A stretch of 64,000 nucleotides of DNA. Origin: Neofusicoccum parvum (lineage: Eukaryota > Ascomycota > Dothideomycetes > Botryosphaeriales > Botryosphaeriaceae). This document shows positions 1 through 10,908 of the stretch, piece after piece. Numbering within the stretch: position 1 is the stretch's first letter; every line of letters begins with the position of its first letter. The stretch lies in NCBI GenBank assembly GCA_020912385.1, contig CP087213.1, positions 372,001-436,000 on the forward strand, given 5' to 3'. Position numbers and translations under genes: made by a program. The notes beneath the pieces were generated by a model that saw only the letters and a program-made list of their open reading frames with translations, was not told the origin of the DNA and searched no databases.

Positions 1-494
1 GCAAGGGGTGGACAGCCTAAGGTTTCAGATTTTGCCTGTAGGAGCTAAGCTATGAAGACGACAGCTTGGTTGTCTGAAAGCTAGTACTATGCTTACATCA
101 CACGAAGCTTCCCGCTATATATAAATCATGAATTTCTACTCTCCAGTCGCTATGCTAGGATTGACTAGTCTCACTGTGCTAGGGCTGATGTTAGTGACCA
201 GGCTTCTCGTTGAGACTAATTGACTTGTTAGACCAATAGTAATTAAGCACCATGTCGAGAATGTCTATCACAACTTGATTAAGGGTAGATACCAAACGCT
301 ATACCGGTTTGGTTTCACATTATCGTTCATCATTAGACCACACATAAGTGGATGCTTTATATCTTGCTGATAAAATATAAACGCTAATACTTTACTCAAA
401 CTAAAAAGAAGAGATGAGAGCATTGTTTCCGCAAGCAAGTGGGACTCAGGAATATTTGATCAAAACTCTGATATTTGCGTGGTTTTGTGGCAGC
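1..494. other. Gene-free left edge
   Basis: Rather AT-rich sequence with no frame I can tie to a known protein. It lies downstream of the minus-strand ankyrin segment and probably holds its 3' flank. No RNA gene, repeat or terminator was recognised. Confidence 0.5.
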
Positions 495-874
495 TCATGA
501 TTGCCACTCGGACTCCGATGTCTCTTCCAATGTTTCCCTTCGCGGCCCCCAGTCAGGTACGCATGCCTCATTCCGTTCTTGCTCGCGCTTCAGGAAGGAA
601 AACCATCCGCTGCCTCCTACAAAATCTGATGACCTTGTATCAATCCTCCTAGTGTCCAAAAGTAGCCTTATTACATCATGTGACTCGGCATATGACAAAG
701 GTGTTCGGCCCCAGGAATCCTTCGCGCCCGGGTCAACCATCTCAGTGTTCAAAAGTGATTTTACCACTTCAGATGTTTTAGCATATGATAGAGGAGTGCG
801 GCCATGGAGATCTCTCGAATTGGGATTAGCCCGAGAGGAAAGTGTCAACCACATTAGCCCGCAATCACGTGTTT
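495..874 (-). CDS. Ankyrin-repeat segment, probable 3' part of the adjacent NLR-like gene
   Basis: This minus-strand open stretch encodes at least two ankyrin-type units, each with the GRTPLSYA core followed by a helix such as SEVVKSLLNTEMVD or HDVIRLLLDTRRID. The same GRTPLSYA core ends the upstream NACHT-ankyrin gene, whose reading frame stops at 1005. The segment is in the same frame as that gene, with 50 codons containing several stops between the two ATG-to-stop blocks. After the repeats comes a non-repeat tail ending at a stop at 495-497. Either a 3' intron joins it to the gene upstream (a GTGCGA donor near 1056 and an AG near 820 would keep phase), or the gene has been shortened by an insertion or stop and this is its stranded tail. 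It is unlikely to be an independent gene. Confidence 0.45.
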
Positions 875-1004
875 TACTATTAGCCCAACGCTATTACACT
901 AGCCTCCATACTACCCCTTTTTTCACCTTCTTACTACAACCGAGGTTATTATAATGGCTCCCGTATTCTTCCGAATGCGTAGTATATAGTCAGCTTAGAT
1001 AGCT

Positions 1005-4000
1005 TTAATTTACAAGATAGCGGCGTCTTCTTTTCTCGCACCGTTCGACAGAAAGCAATGTCGACACAGCTTGGAAATTACCAGATTCGGCAGCGTATGA
1101 AAGAGGAGTGCGACCGCAATCATCTGTCAAGTCTAGTTTAGGACCATACAAATCTGACCTCAGGTGTACTTCGTGCCTTCTGTATGTCGTAGCAGCGTAG
1201 GATAGTGGACTTCGTCCGTGGGTTTCCTCAAATTCTGGATGTACCGTGAGGATTCGGGCCAAAAACTCGGCGATTTCGAGATGACCGTTCTCGATTGCGT
1301 GAAACAGTGGGGTTCTCCCTAGGTAATCCTTGGATGATGGGCTGACATCCTCTCTACTCAGGAGTAGTTTGACGATGTCGAGTAGACCTCTCTGTGCAGC
1401 ATATGCAAGTGCACTGTTTCCGCTGTCGTCTTTTGCATTTGCATCAACCTGATCTGTCTTTAAAAGTGCTTCGACAATGCGTTTGACCTCCGATTCATGG
1501 CTGATATCCAGTATCCAGGGAGACATATTTTCAGAGTATCCATGCCAGTCCCTTGTCTCTCGTTTCCAGGAAGAGCGATAAATATAGTGCTCAGACCGTG
1601 CTTCGATACTCTTTTGGACAGCTACAAGAAGCGGGGTTATTCCTGAAGCATCTCTTTCGTCGCAGTTGATGTCTTCTATTTCCAGGAGGCTTTCCAATAT
1701 TCCATTGGAGAATGGATTTCTGGCAGCGTAATGCAATGGTGTCCAGTAGTCGTGGTCCTTAAAGTTCACATCGATCTTACCGGATTTAAGGAGCAACTGA
1801 GTTACGCGGAAGTCACCCAGTTCGATTGCAAAAATAAACGGCGTGCGCCCAAGCTCATCAGGTGCGTCCATAGAACTCCCGCGGTCTCGGATTGCTTGGA
1901 TCATTCGATAGAGCTTTTTCTGTACCATGACGTGTGCAATTGTTGTCCAAGAACAGCGAGATGCTCCAGTGTTTTTGTGTCTACTCTCGGGCTGAAGGGA
2001 AAAGAGGATACTGCTCTCATCACCTTTTGAGGTAGAAAAAGGATTGGATCTGCCCATTTCGCATACTAGCTCCAGTCCTGAGGTATTGATGTTCATCGGA
2101 AAGAGGAGGACATCAAGGAGGGAACTTGGAATCGGGTCAAGCTTCTCGGCTTCAATTGTATGGAAGATCCAATAATCGATAGCGTATTCGTTCAACGACT
2201 CTTCAAGATGAATTGAAAATGGGGAGTTGTTCTTTCGAGGGAAGAATGAACTTGCTGAGGCCTGCTTCAATCTGAGGCAATGATGGAGTGCTGCCTCTTG
2301 AGACCCCATGGGGCTCCAGTCCGTCATTTTTCCTTTCTCTGAACCTTCTTGAGCAGTCGCCTTGTGATAATATTTTGCTTGGAAGAAACGGATGCAGGTC
2401 TCTGAGAGTTGGGCATGCGAGAGTGCTTTGAAGTTACCTGATAAGGATTTATCAAGATCAACAAGTCCTCCTTCCATGAGATAGTCGCCAACAGATTGAT
2501 GAATGAAATAGATTTTGCCAAGCCAAGAAACTTCGGCAAGACCTCTTGAAATCTCTTTGACCATCGCTTCCATTGCTGTTTCTGAGCTTTCAAACCCAAA
2601 AGAAGTCTCGCACTCCTCCAATGAGCAAGTAGACTGGCTGGCATCCACAGCGAGAGCATGTCGCAACTCAGAGGTATAGAGTGGTCGGCGCGCGAAGCAA
2701 ATCCATTGGAAAAGCCGTATAGTTGCACGCGACGAGTCTTTCAGAAGTCCGGAGTATAATTGGTGCAAGTTTGGCGGGACTTTTGCTACTTGTTCTTGGA
2801 TGTATCCAGGCATTCGGCCTTTCCTGTGATGGTTTCGAACAACTTCCAAGACCAATACTGCCCAGTGAAAAACTCCATGTGCTTTAGCGATAATAAGAGA
2901 TTCCAAATTCTCTGAGCTTGGCACGTCGCAGAGCTTTTGCTGCACGACTTTGGTGATGTCGTTGGCGTTCTCATTCTCGACACAAATGGTGTCATTGTCG
3001 TTGAAGGAGATGATAGGATAATGTCGGCAGGAAAAGCAGATACGCAGATCCATGGAGATTCCATCCGTCGTGGCCGTCAGATCCTTGAAAAAATCCACGA
3101 ACTCAGATGTGATATCTTCTCCCAGCTCGTCGAGTGCATCCACTAGGATCGTGATTGGATGTATCTGAGAAACCCGCGCCAGGAGACGCCGTAAAAATTC
3201 CTGAAGTTCTACCAAACCCCAGTCCCAATTGCTGCTGACCATCTTTCTCTCCAGGTATATTGGAAGGAGCTCGCCTAAAGATTCTGGAAGTTGAGAGCAG
3301 AGTTGATGTGAAATGGACCGGATAATTCCAAGCTTGGATTTCTGTAGTTCGGTTCCTTGGCCGTGAACGAAGAATGAGGCTAGTACATGTCCTTCTTGAG
3401 TTGTGCATGCTTTCAGGTTTTGGAGAGCAAATTTCATCAATGTTGACTTCCCAGCACCAGGTTTCCCTTTGATCCAAAGAAGGCCAGGACGCCGGGCGAG
3501 CCAAACTGTGTATTTTCTGTGTTTCAATAGCCAATCGCATGTGTCAGAAGCGGTGTGTATTTGATCCAGTCTGGAATGTTGCTCGAAGAATGAAAGCGAC
3601 TGCAGACATCCTGCACACTTGGTCAGCATGTGTGGTCGTTATGACGGTGCGATAAAAGCTTGCCTTTTTGCTCTTTGGATAAGTTCTGGAAAGATGCTGA
3701 GATATGAAAGCTCATTAATTATCGTGTAAGTATGGCGACTAAGGACCCACTAACCGGAAGGATTGCCAGCTGTGAATTTTTCTTTCATGAATTTTCCTAA
3801 TTCCTTCTGGATCTGCCTCAAACAATCCACTATAACCCCGTATGTTTCATCGCCCGAGTGTTTGAACTTCACCATCTCAGAGTGCGTGCAATTGACTGGG
3901 TGTATAAATGTTCCACCTGGTTCGCGGTACCGGCCTTGAGTGGCGGAATGGGGGTCAACCAGAATCGTCGGAGGCCCAGACATAGTCCATGTGCCGTGCT

Positions 4001-5374
4001 CCTGTCTCTTGCTTTAGTATTCGAAAATATCATAATTCTCATGAGAGCACACCTGTTTTGCGGTTGGAGACTCCATAGTCTCAAAAAAGAAGTGAACGCT
4101 AGAGGCTCCAAAGTCAAACGACGCTTCGAACCTCTGCAGTTGTGAGAGCAAGAAATCCGAGTTCTTGCTAAGGGTTTCAAGAAGGCTCTGATTGGGCTGG
4201 TTGCCAACCATTGGTCTTAGGGATTTAATGTCCATTCCCTGGCTAGGCACACCAAAGAAGAGTATGCCACGAATGGACTTGGCGTTCACCCGATCTGCCT
4301 AATCGCCATTGCACATCTGCCGGACAGCCTGTACAATAGTTAATGAGTTGTCAAGGCTAGGAGCGCATTTACTTCGAACAAACCTCTTTGATCACAATAC
4401 CGCCGAGAGAATGACCAACCAGCACAATAGGCCGAACGACATCCGGTTGCTAACGAGATATTAAAATCTTTGATAAATTCGTGATTCAGTATGGAGATCT
4501 CACCGATGTACGCCTGATAATTTTGATAGCCGCTCTGAATTTACTACCAAGATTGCTGATATTTTGGAAAGAATTGCTGCCTTCCATCTGAGTGTCGTAG
4601 CCATAGATGAAGATACGAGCACGTGGGAGATCAGACGGCAGACTGTCGCGTAACCACATGTAAGAGCTTTCTTTAGTCTTGAAGGAGCCGAAAGCGTGGC
4701 TATTCAACCCAGAGATGGCGATCAGGCTTCGAACAAACGTTAGCAAGTTCCGTTGTAGCTTTCTCATGACTTGGGTGCACTGACTCAATCTCACAATTTG
4801 AGTCTTCCTCAGCATGCAACGGAGTGATGTTGTGAAAATGTGTGTCCAGACGGAGTACTTTGTTTCCGCAGTTGACTTGCCATTCTCCTTTCCCTGCCTC
4901 ACCGCATGTGTATGCCGGCGTTTTGGAAAATTCAAGCGTCGCAACCTTTTCTGCTGGGCGAGCGTGGCTCCTTGCGAGAGAACGTATGTCCACATCGACC
5001 TCTTTGTTCAGGCCAAGCCCAGTTTTGATCTGCTCTCGAATCGTGTCTTCGCTCCATTCACTGGGTATACCTCTGAGCCTGAACGTCTTTCCAGACTTTG
5101 GGACGGCTATCTGGACGGCGGACACCGAAGGCTGATCATGATCGTTGGCTTGCGATGGTTTTTTCCTGTCTGTAGGCACCGGGTAGGTTATTTCATGATT
5201 ATTAGAACCATAGAACTCTTCGATTTCCTACGAACCTGGGCCTCTTGATGCCGATTCTTGTGCCGCTGAGAATCTTGCATCGTTGCCTTTGTCGTCGGAA
5301 TCTCTAGTCAACTCGGGCCCTGCTGGCGATGCTGTCCGCTTGCGCTTGAGCGTCGACGATATGCCTTTGTGCAT
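1005..5374 (-). CDS. NLR-like protein: alpha/beta-hydrolase, NACHT NTPase, ankyrin repeats
   Basis: Fungal NOD-like receptor architecture. A seven-exon model keeps frame throughout: 5374-5236, 5169-4785, 4726-4504, 4449-4384, 4298-4053, 4001-3755 and 3610-1005 (about 1303 aa). The basic N-terminus contains KRKR. The hydrolase domain shows IAISGLNSHAFGSF, a GYDTQ strand, the nucleophile elbow GHSLGG (about residues 261-266) and LFFGVPSQGMDI. The NACHT part has the P-loop GKPGAGKST (about residues 484-492) and a Walker B ILVDALDEL. The C-terminal third is ankyrin repeats with GRTPLSYA cores. Related fungal proteins act in non-self recognition and heterokaryon incompatibility; that role is inferred here. 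Two oddities: an in-frame TAG at 4301-4299 and another at 5230-5228. Both can be spliced out, but partial decay of the gene is possible. The ATG at 5374 is the first in frame in the exon; further 5' exons cannot be excluded. Confidence 0.75.
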
Positions 5375-5694
5375 TTTGTCCAAAGGTGGTGAAGGTGATG
5401 TTTTGTACAGCCTTGCAAATGCCAAAGCTCCAAGGTTGGCACCAGAGCGGGGCTGTCAGCCGTGAGCTGAATTTTGTTAGGAAAGATTTGCGTCCGGATA
5501 ATGTTCCATTTCGGTTGAGCTGCATTTTGGGCGTCTGCTAGGACATCCAATAAGACAAGTCATTGACGGTGTGTCTGGGCATGTACGTTGATAGGACTGG
5601 CTGATGGTTATGTCGCACAGCAAGATCCCTGTCGGCCGGCGAGCTGGAGCAAAAACACGCGAGCTCCAGCGTCGTCCGCGACAGCTCCGCAACC

Positions 5695-7711
5695 ATGCTA
5701 CCCACGCGCTCTCGCCGCCTGGTCGATGCCGCACTTCAACGAAAGCCGTACATATGCCAATCATGCCTCCGCAACCTCCACCAATCACCTCGATTCCGCC
5801 CGATCGCCCTCCGGTCCACGACGCGCTACCTGCACGCCGACGCGCGCCTCCACGATGACGTCGTCCCGTTCAGAAAGCAGCTGAAAGACGAGGAGCGCCG
5901 CAAGAAAGCCGAAGGCGGCGCCAGGAAGAGCAAGAAGAACAACGGCAGCAAGGCCAAAGCGGTGGACCCGCGGCTGGACAAGTGGGAGTTGACGGTGGGC
6001 ATCGAGATCCACGCCGAGCTTAACACGGCCCGCAAGCTGTTCTCCAGCGCCGCAACTTCCAGCGCCGACGTCCCCAACACCCACGTCGCCCTCTTCGACG
6101 TCGCCTTCCCCGGCACCCAGCCGCACTTCCAGCGCGAGACGCTGATTCCGGCCCTGCGCGCCGCGCTCGCGCTGGGATGTGAGATCCAGCCGAGGAGCAG
6201 CTTCGACCGGAAGCACTACTTCTACCAGGACCAGCCGGCGGGCTACCAGATCACGCAGTACTACGGTATACCCCAATCGCACCTCTCCGCACCCCCCGAC
6301 TCCCACGCGCCCTGCTGACCCCGCCTCCGCCTCCACAGAGCCCTTCGCCCGCGACGGCCACATCACGCTCCACGCCCACGACGGCATCGCGCCCGAAGAC
6401 GGGCCCACCCTCACGATCGGCATCAAGCAGATCCAGATGGAGCAAGACACGGCCAAAACCATCGCGCAGCCGCCGTCGACGCACCTGCTCGACTTCAACC
6501 GCGTCTCGCACCCGCTCGTCGAGATCATCACGCTGCCGCACATCCACCACCCAGCCACCGCCGCCGCGTGCGTGCGCAAGGTCCAGGCGATCCTGAAATC
6601 CGTCGACGCCGTGGTCGCGGGCATGGAGGTGGGCGGGCTGCGCGCCGACGTCAACGTCTCGGTGCGGGAGCGCGGCGGCGCCGCCGGCGACAACGAGTAC
6701 CACGGCGTGCGCGGCCTGGGCCGGCGCACCGAGATCAAGAACCTGAGCAGCTTCAAGGCCGTCGAGGACGCGATCGTGGCCGAGCGCGACCGCCAGATCG
6801 ACGTGCTGGAGGCGGGTGGCGTCGTCGAGGGCGAGACGAGGGGCTGGACGCTGGGGAGCAGGGAGACCAGGAAGCTGAGGGGGAAGGAGGGCGAGGTCGA
6901 TTATCGGTACATGCCCGACCCGGATCTGGGCCCGGTGGTTGTTGGCGAGGTAAGGCGGGAGGACGGCGCGGCGCGATGGGTTGGAGATTGCTGGGGCTGA
7001 CGTTTGCTCGTGCGCAGGACCTCGTCCAGCATCTGCGAGACAGCTTGCCTGCTTTGCCGGATGAGACGGTGCAGACGCTCATCGATAATCCGAGATACGG
7101 TCTGACCATCAAGGACGCCAAAACGCTCGTGGGGCTGGACACGGGTGATAGGCTCGACTATTACTTCGATGTTGTCGAGATTTTGAACCAGCAGACAACG
7201 CCAGAAGAGCAGGCTTCGATGAAGCTGGGCAAAGTTGCTGGCAATTGGTACGCACAAGCATCAACCACGATGTGAAACATTTGCTGAAGATCCCAGGGTG
7301 CTCATGGAACTCGGTGGCCTCGTGACGAGTGCCGATATCTACTGGTCCGCGGACATTGTCCCATCAGAGCAGCTCGCCTCGATTATCTTACATCTGTTAC
7401 GTCGCCAGATCACGGGGCCCACATCCAAACAGCTGTTGTCTAAGGTTTTCTACGGTGATGAGCGGTCAATTGAACAGATCATTGATACTGAGAATCTTCT
7501 CTTGCGGCCTATGACAAGAGAGGAATACGTCTCGTTGGTTCAAGACGTGCTCGATGATAACCCCGATACAATCACGGCGATTAAGGAGAAGGGCCAGACC
7601 GGCAAGCTCATGTTTCTTGTGGGGCAAACAGTCCGGAGAGGGGAGGAAGGCAGAGTCGAGGCGAAGAAGGCAGAGGAGATTCTCAGGGAACTGCTGGAAA
7701 TACCCGCATGA
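5695..7711 (+). CDS. gatB: Mitochondrial glutamyl-tRNA(Gln) amidotransferase subunit B
   Basis: GatB (Pet112-type) subunit of the mitochondrial amidotransferase that converts mischarged Glu-tRNA(Gln) to Gln-tRNA(Gln). Exons 5695-6265, 6339-6949, 7018-7247 and 7297-7711 give 608 aa; every junction is GT-AG and keeps phase. The N-terminus is rich in Arg, Ser and Ala with few acids, as expected for mitochondrial import, followed by a lysine-rich linker. The catalytic cradle starts at about residue 100 with [14 protein letters not shown], then [10 protein letters not shown] and a [15 protein letters not shown] stretch. Exon 2 carries HPLVEIIT and [12 protein letters not shown]. The C-terminal half has the helical GatB/YqeY-type tail ([22 protein letters not shown]). 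Partner subunits GatA and GatF/C are not in this window. The identification is secure from motif order and length. Confidence 0.95.
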
Positions 7712-7833
7712 AGACTCGACTAAACGTACGATAACCTTGCCTCTATGGAAGCCCTCTCATAACCATGTTAAATTAGACCCGTCTGCGGCTCCAATCATAG
7801 CAGCTGGTCAAACCAGTAGAAAATCTTGACACT

Positions 7834-8933
7834 TTAATACGTCGACGGAAACCCGCCAAGACGACCTCCGTCCGTAACCTGCACCGCACCATTCAAGTAT
7901 GCGCCGCCCTTACCAACCATATACAAGATCAAACCCGCGATATCGTCGAAGGCGCCCTTCCTACCCGCCGGCACCTGACTGATCGGATACTCCTGGCCAT
8001 ACTCACCCGTCATAGCCGACGGGTACACTGCACAAAAAACTCGTCAGCCACTACTCATCGAAATCCAGACCCGCCTGTCAAAAGGCATCCTCTCAGAGAA
8101 ACGGGATAACTCACCACCCGGCGCAATGATATTACTCCTCACCCCCCACGGCACCAGCAACGTCGCCAAAATCTTCCCCACATGCACCGCCGCCGCCTTA
8201 CTCGCGCTGTACGCCAACCCAGCCGTGATATGCCTATTAAACCCCGCAATACTCGCCACCGTCACGATCTGACTCTGCCGCAAATCACCCTCCTCCACAC
8301 CCTCCCTCTCCCCCAACTCCACCGTCCACTTCCTCTCCCTCGTCTCGCCCGCCTCCACCCTCCCAGCCCGCCACCCCCTCCGCGCATTCCCAGCGTCCAG
8401 CAGGTGCAGAAACGACGCGCTCACGGCCACCACGCTCGCCGTGTTGGTGCGCAGCGTGTCGTCCCAGTCGCCGTCGGCGAAGCCGGTCAGCAGCACGGCC
8501 TGCAGCTCGGCCACGCTGCGCGCCTCGAGCGCCGGCTTGTTGCCCGGCCCGATCTTGCCCGCGTTGTTGACCAGCACGTCCAGGTAGCCGACGTCGCGCT
8601 GCACGCGCGCCGCCGCCGCCGCGATAGAGTCTGGCGACGTGATGTCGGCTGGCAGCGCGACCACCGTGCCGTCGGCGACGGCGGGAGAGGCGTTGAGCGT
8701 GGCGGCTGCGGCGTTCAGGACGTCGGCGCGTCGACCGAGGAGGTAGAGCTTTTTGGCGCCCGTTTTGGCGATCGCGGATGCCATGGCGAGGCCGATGCCT
8801 GCGGCGGGATGGGGTTAGCGGGTGGAGGGGTGGGGAGGGGGCCGGGCGTACCGCTGCCGCCGCCGGTGATGGCGACGACGAGGCCTTTGGCGCTGAAGAT
8901 GGAGTTGGGGTCGACGGCGGTGGCGGGGTCCAT
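7834..8933 (-). CDS. Short-chain dehydrogenase/reductase
   Basis: Classical SDR of about 319 aa, with exons 8933-8852, 8798-8115 and 8027-7834. Its N-terminus carries the nucleotide-binding TGGGSGIG motif (residues 23-30), split by intron 1. LGRR follows the second strand, NNAG the fourth, and the catalytic Tyr-x-x-x-Lys appears as YSASK (about residues 224-228), preceded by the serine-containing TVASIAG. After VPWGVRSN, intron 2 interrupts the APG turn, and exon 3 ends with a VTDGG strand typical of the family. It should be an NAD(P)-dependent oxidoreductase of the cytosol; the substrate cannot be inferred. It lies tail to tail with gatB, only about 120 bp away. A paralogue with the same intron positions is at 50188-51223. 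Hydrophobic organisation gives no signal peptide. Confidence 0.9.
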
Positions 8934-9738
8934 GGTTGGTGCGGTCGTCGCTGTGCTCGGGGAGGGCTGATACTGAAGGGCGGGAGGTCAATTGATGGAG
9001 TTGAGTGCGGGAGAGGGGAGGGGGAGCTGGTGGACGTTGAGCAGAGGTGGAATTATATGACGCATATGCCGTTCCGGCCGCGCATGACTGTTCCCTCGCC
9101 CTGGCGTGCCCCTTCCCGCCCGCTCCCCAACCGCCGCCACCGCGTGGAAGGTGGGGTGCGGCAAGAACGCTATCGATCACGTCAGTGCCGTGCTGCGATG
9201 ATGCCGATTCGGGCCGCGCGTTGGCCTTGCGCGATGCTGCTTGCTGCGTTCCCGCCCCGCTAAGCGCATGCGGAAGGTGGGGGAGGGGCTGTGAGACCGG
9301 CGGGCGGAAATCTCAGGCCCAGGAACGGCAGCTTTGCGCTACGTCAGCCGAGGTGGGAGCTTTTTACTTTGACGGGGCGGAATTTCCATCTTCGCAACGG
9401 CTCTAAGTGTAGTCCCAATGGCGACGTTCTTCTATCATCGCGCGGTTTACTACTTTCGGCAGCCTTCAATGCATTAATAATTAGTCAGACTTAAACTTCA
9501 ACAGGTATGAGAAATAAAGACTAACCATGATATTGTCAACCTTTTTCGCGGGACTAATAGGCTAGCAGGAGCCGTGTTCTTCCAGAAGCTTCGTCATACA
9601 GGAGCTTCGGTTCAAATGAGGACGTCAAAGGTAAAGGGACATGAGACATTGATCCGCTACGTCATCCAAGAAAGTATATACCGCCACCGAAATATCGACA
9701 AAGAATCGAACCCCCTTCAGCACCTCCTCTTCCCATTC
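8934..9738. other. Intergenic, SDR 5' side to GH131 3' side
   Basis: Contains the SDR promoter (it reads leftward from about 8934) and the 3' flank of the GH131 gene. GC-rich pyrimidine/purine tracts at 9000-9300 give way to AT-rich sequence near 9450-9560. No additional gene seen. Confidence 0.5.
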
Positions 9739-10908
9739 TCACAAACACTGAGAGTAATAATCATTCAGCTTCTGACAAGTCGTCCCGGTCTCGCACGCGG
9801 TCGCCCCCGTCCACCCGCTCCCACCGCACTGCGCGTACTGCTTCGCCACGCCGCCGCCCGCCACCGCCGACGTAGTCGCCACGGCCGACGTCTTGAGCGT
9901 AGAAGAAGAGGAAGAGGAAACAGGAGTCATGGAAACAGCGGTCGTGATGGACGCCGACTCGCTAAGCTGGGAAGACGAGGACGCGTTAGCAGCAGTCGTA
10001 GCCGAAGCCTTTGCGGAGGACGAAGATGGGGATGACGACGACGACGACGACGCAGCCGTCGACGCGGTGGTGGTGGTGCTGGAGGAGGCGCCGGGGTAGG
10101 TCTCACCGGGGCCGGCGACGGCGGTGGTCAGGTCGCCGGACTCGACGTAGACGCCGCTGAAGAACCAGTCCTCGGCGGCGTCGGTGTCGTAGCCGGAGCG
10201 CGGCAGGCGCAGCACGCCCAGGTGCCAGTCGGCGCCGTTGGACGAGGTCGAGGCCGCGAAGGGCCCGGCCGTCTGCACCAGCGCGTCGCTGCCCGTGCTG
10301 TGCCAGAAGGTCACGGTCGCGGCGGAGAAGTCGATCTCGTACGCCACGTTGTGCCACACGTCGGCGTCGAAGGCGACGCTCCACTTGCCGCTGCCGCCCA
10401 CCATCCACTGCAGGTTGGCGTTGGACTCGCCGCTCTCGCCGTTGACCCAGCCGTACTTGAGCTCCGTGAAGTGCGACTCGAAGAAGTTGACCTGGTGCTC
10501 GTGCGTCGTCGACGGCGCGTTGGTGGCGGAGCGCGAGATGGAGAAGTGGTAGTACACCTTGCCCGCGTTGATGGCCGCGGTGGTCTGCGGGATCAGCTCG
10601 GTGCGCCACATGTCGCTGTTCCACTTGGCCGTGCTGTCGATGGTGATCTTGACGCCCTGCTTCGACGACGTGTCGGCCGGGTTCTTGTAGTCGGGCGACA
10701 GGTTGACGTAGTCGGTCACCGCGCCGCTGCCGTGGATGTAGTACTGGTACGGCCCGACCTGGTTGGCCCACGACCAGTTGTTCAGGTCCTCGGACGAGGT
10801 GAAGTTGTTGAACCGGCCATCCCACAGCACGGTGCCCGCAGCAGCGGAGCCGGCGAGGGAGGCGGCGGCGAGGAGAGTGTGGCCCAGCATGGCGGACGAA
10901 AAGGGCAA
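9739..10908 (-). CDS. Secreted GH131 beta-glucanase with C-terminal CBM1
   Basis: Single-exon gene for a 389-aa secreted protein. A hydrophobic leader ([14 protein letters not shown]) precedes a GH131 domain that begins [18 protein letters not shown] and runs to about residue 265 ([48 protein letters not shown]). A linker of roughly 80 residues rich in Ser, Thr and Ala follows. The last 33 residues form a cellulose-binding CBM1 with CGGSGWTG and the cysteine pattern ending in DYYSQCL. Family GH131 members act on beta-1,3-, beta-1,6- and beta-1,4-glucans. The start may be the second Met at 10890, which fits the leader equally well. The next gene on this strand is a CBM1-GH6 cellobiohydrolase, so both products probably work on plant cell walls together. 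Low-complexity GAC repeats near 10030-10055 encode part of the linker. Confidence 0.93.
   Translation of the reverse strand: MPFSSAMLGHTLLAAASLAGSAAAGTVLWDGRFNNFTSSEDLNNWSWANQVGPYQYYIHGSGAVTDYVNLSPDYKNPADTSSKQGVKITIDSTAKWNSDMWRTELIPQTTAAINAGKVYYHFSISRSATNAPSTTHEHQVNFFESHFTELKYGWVNGESGESNANLQWMVGGSGKWSVAFDADVWHNVAYEIDFSAATVTFWHSTGSDALVQTAGPFAASTSSNGADWHLGVLRLPRSGYDTDAAEDWFFSGVYVESGDLTTAVAGPGETYPGASSSTTTTASTAASSSSSSSPSSSSAKASATTAANASSSSQLSESASITTAVSMTPVSSSSSSTLKTSAVATTSAVAGGGVAKQYAQCGGSGWTGATACETGTTCQKLNDYYSQCL

Noticed and set aside
4727..4784. Apparent frameshift in the NLR-like gene between DSNCEI and LIAISGL
   Set aside because: A GTCAGT donor at 4784 and a CTAAC branch with AAG acceptor at 4727 give a 58-nt intron in correct phase, reading CEID-LIAISGL, so no mutation is needed.
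5785..6756. Long minus-strand frame inside gatB
   Set aside because: Antisense shadow of GC-rich gatB exons.
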